Notes under the pieces: model-generated
What the model was told of the DNA's origin: nothing
What the model saw: the letters and a program-made list of their open reading frames with translations, nothing else
Databases searched by the model: none
Shown: positions 5,376 to 5,851 of the stretch, piece by piece
Layout of the letters: every line of letters starts with the position of its first letter
How positions within the stretch are numbered: the first letter of the stretch is position 1
NCBI GenBank assembly: GCA_030697085.1
Contig: JAUYQT010000011.1
Coordinates: 1-5,851 of the forward strand
Length of the DNA stretch: 5,851 nt
Reading direction: 5' to 3'
DNA from: Azonexus sp.
Lineage (GTDB): Bacteria > Pseudomonadota > Gammaproteobacteria > Burkholderiales > Rhodocyclaceae
Position numbers and translations under genes: made by a program

Positions 5376-5851
5376 AAAAGGCGCCATCGGCACCCCAGTC
5401 GCCACCCTGCAACGCCTGCTTCAATCCGCCGGCTTCAAAATCACCGCCGACCACCATTTCGGTGACGCCACCGAAAAGGCCCTGATCGCCTTCCAGCGTC
5501 GCGCCGGACTCATCGCCGACGGCATTGCCGGCCCCAAAACCCTCGAAGCCCTGCAAAACCGCGCCCGCAACCCAAAGCACCTTTCCGAGCAAGACCTCGA
5601 AAAGGTCGCCACCCGCCTCGGCATCCCCATCGCCGCCCTCAAAGCGGTCAATACCGTCGAAAGCAACGGCCGCGGCTTCAACGATGACGGCCGCCCGGTC
5701 ATCCTCTACGAACGCCACGTCGCCTATAAACGCCTGCAAGCCGTCGACGCCGATGCCGACTACCTCGCCACCCGCTACCCCAACCTCATCAACCCCAAGC
5801 GCGGCGGCTACCTCGGCGGCCCCGGCGAATGGTCCCGCCTCAGCAACGCCC
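5368..5851 (+). CDS. Modular endolysin: peptidoglycan-binding domain plus N-acetylmuramidase, 3' end cut
   Basis: This is the enzyme that breaks host peptidoglycan after holin action. The frame is open from ATG 5368 to the window edge (161 codons seen). Residues 4-63 form a PG_binding_1-type domain (LQRLLQSAGF at 14-23, FGDATEKALIAFQRRAGLIADGIAG across 31-55, then PKTLEAL). A linker leads at about 73 into a muramidase of the DUF3380/N-acetylmuramidase family: LGIPIAALKAVNTVESNG at 84-101, followed by RPVILYERHVAYKRL at 109-123. By family knowledge E98 in the VESNGRGF block is the likely catalytic glutamate. I see no signal peptide or membrane anchor, so export should depend on the holin. It takes the place of P2 gene K, whose product is a different type of endolysin. 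The missing end should hold the rest of the muramidase domain. Confidence 0.93.
   Translation, partial: MLKKGAIGTPVATLQRLLQSAGFKITADHHFGDATEKALIAFQRRAGLIADGIAGPKTLEALQNRARNPKHLSEQDLEKVATRLGIPIAALKAVNTVESNGRGFNDDGRPVILYERHVAYKRLQAVDADADYLATRYPNLINPKRGGYLGGPGEWSRLSNA

Noticed and set aside
1..5851. A search for tRNA genes, CRISPR repeats, insertion-sequence ends, integrase or att sites, and a cargo or defence gene
   Set aside because: Nothing was seen. Every stretch above about 150 bases belongs to a recognised phage gene, and all genes except the two membrane proteins have clear family matches.

Overview
This window is the head-gene and early lysis-gene region of a P2-like (Peduoviridae-type) temperate myovirus, most likely a prophage. 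The host looks like a GC-rich proteobacterium. Betaproteobacteria is my guess, from codon usage (GCC, ACC, CTC, AAC dominate) and from lysis proteins of the kind seen in Burkholderia/Pseudomonas-type P2 relatives; no host gene is present to confirm this. Recognition rests on protein motifs compared with my memory of the phage P2 proteins, because no search could be run.

Layout. From the left edge to 1124, on the minus strand, lies the 5' two thirds of the large terminase ATPase (P2 gpP). A 146-base divergent intergenic region (1125-1270) follows and holds a strong palindrome that I read as a candidate late-activator (Ogr/Delta-type) site. To its right, all on the plus strand and tightly packed, come the scaffold/protease (gpO, 1271-2080), major capsid protein (gpN, 2120-3145), small terminase subunit (gpM, 3199-3939), head completion protein (gpL, 4041-4514) and tail protein X (4514-4720). 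This is exactly the P2 order P<- ->O-N-M-L-X. The lysis module begins after X: a 119-aa three-helix membrane protein (4726-5085), a 97-aa three-helix membrane protein, probably a holin (5082-5375), and a modular endolysin with an N-terminal peptidoglycan-binding domain and a muramidase domain (5368 to the right edge, cut off).

How it works together. gpO scaffolds and processes gpN into procapsids, gpM and gpP cut and package the DNA, gpL closes the filled head and gpX belongs to tail assembly. The membrane proteins and the endolysin then release the particles. From L onward the genes overlap or nearly touch (TAATG, a 5-base gap, ATGA, an 8-base overlap), which suggests translational coupling.

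No hidden defence system, mobile element, tRNA or CRISPR array is visible. The points worth a second look are non-coding or translational: the divergent-promoter palindrome, a long hairpin before gene L whose loop copies the anti-Shine-Dalgarno tail of 16S rRNA, a capped hairpin after the capsid gene, an A8 slippery run that would fuse the two membrane proteins by -1 slippage, and a C-rich plus strand that continues across the divergent junction.
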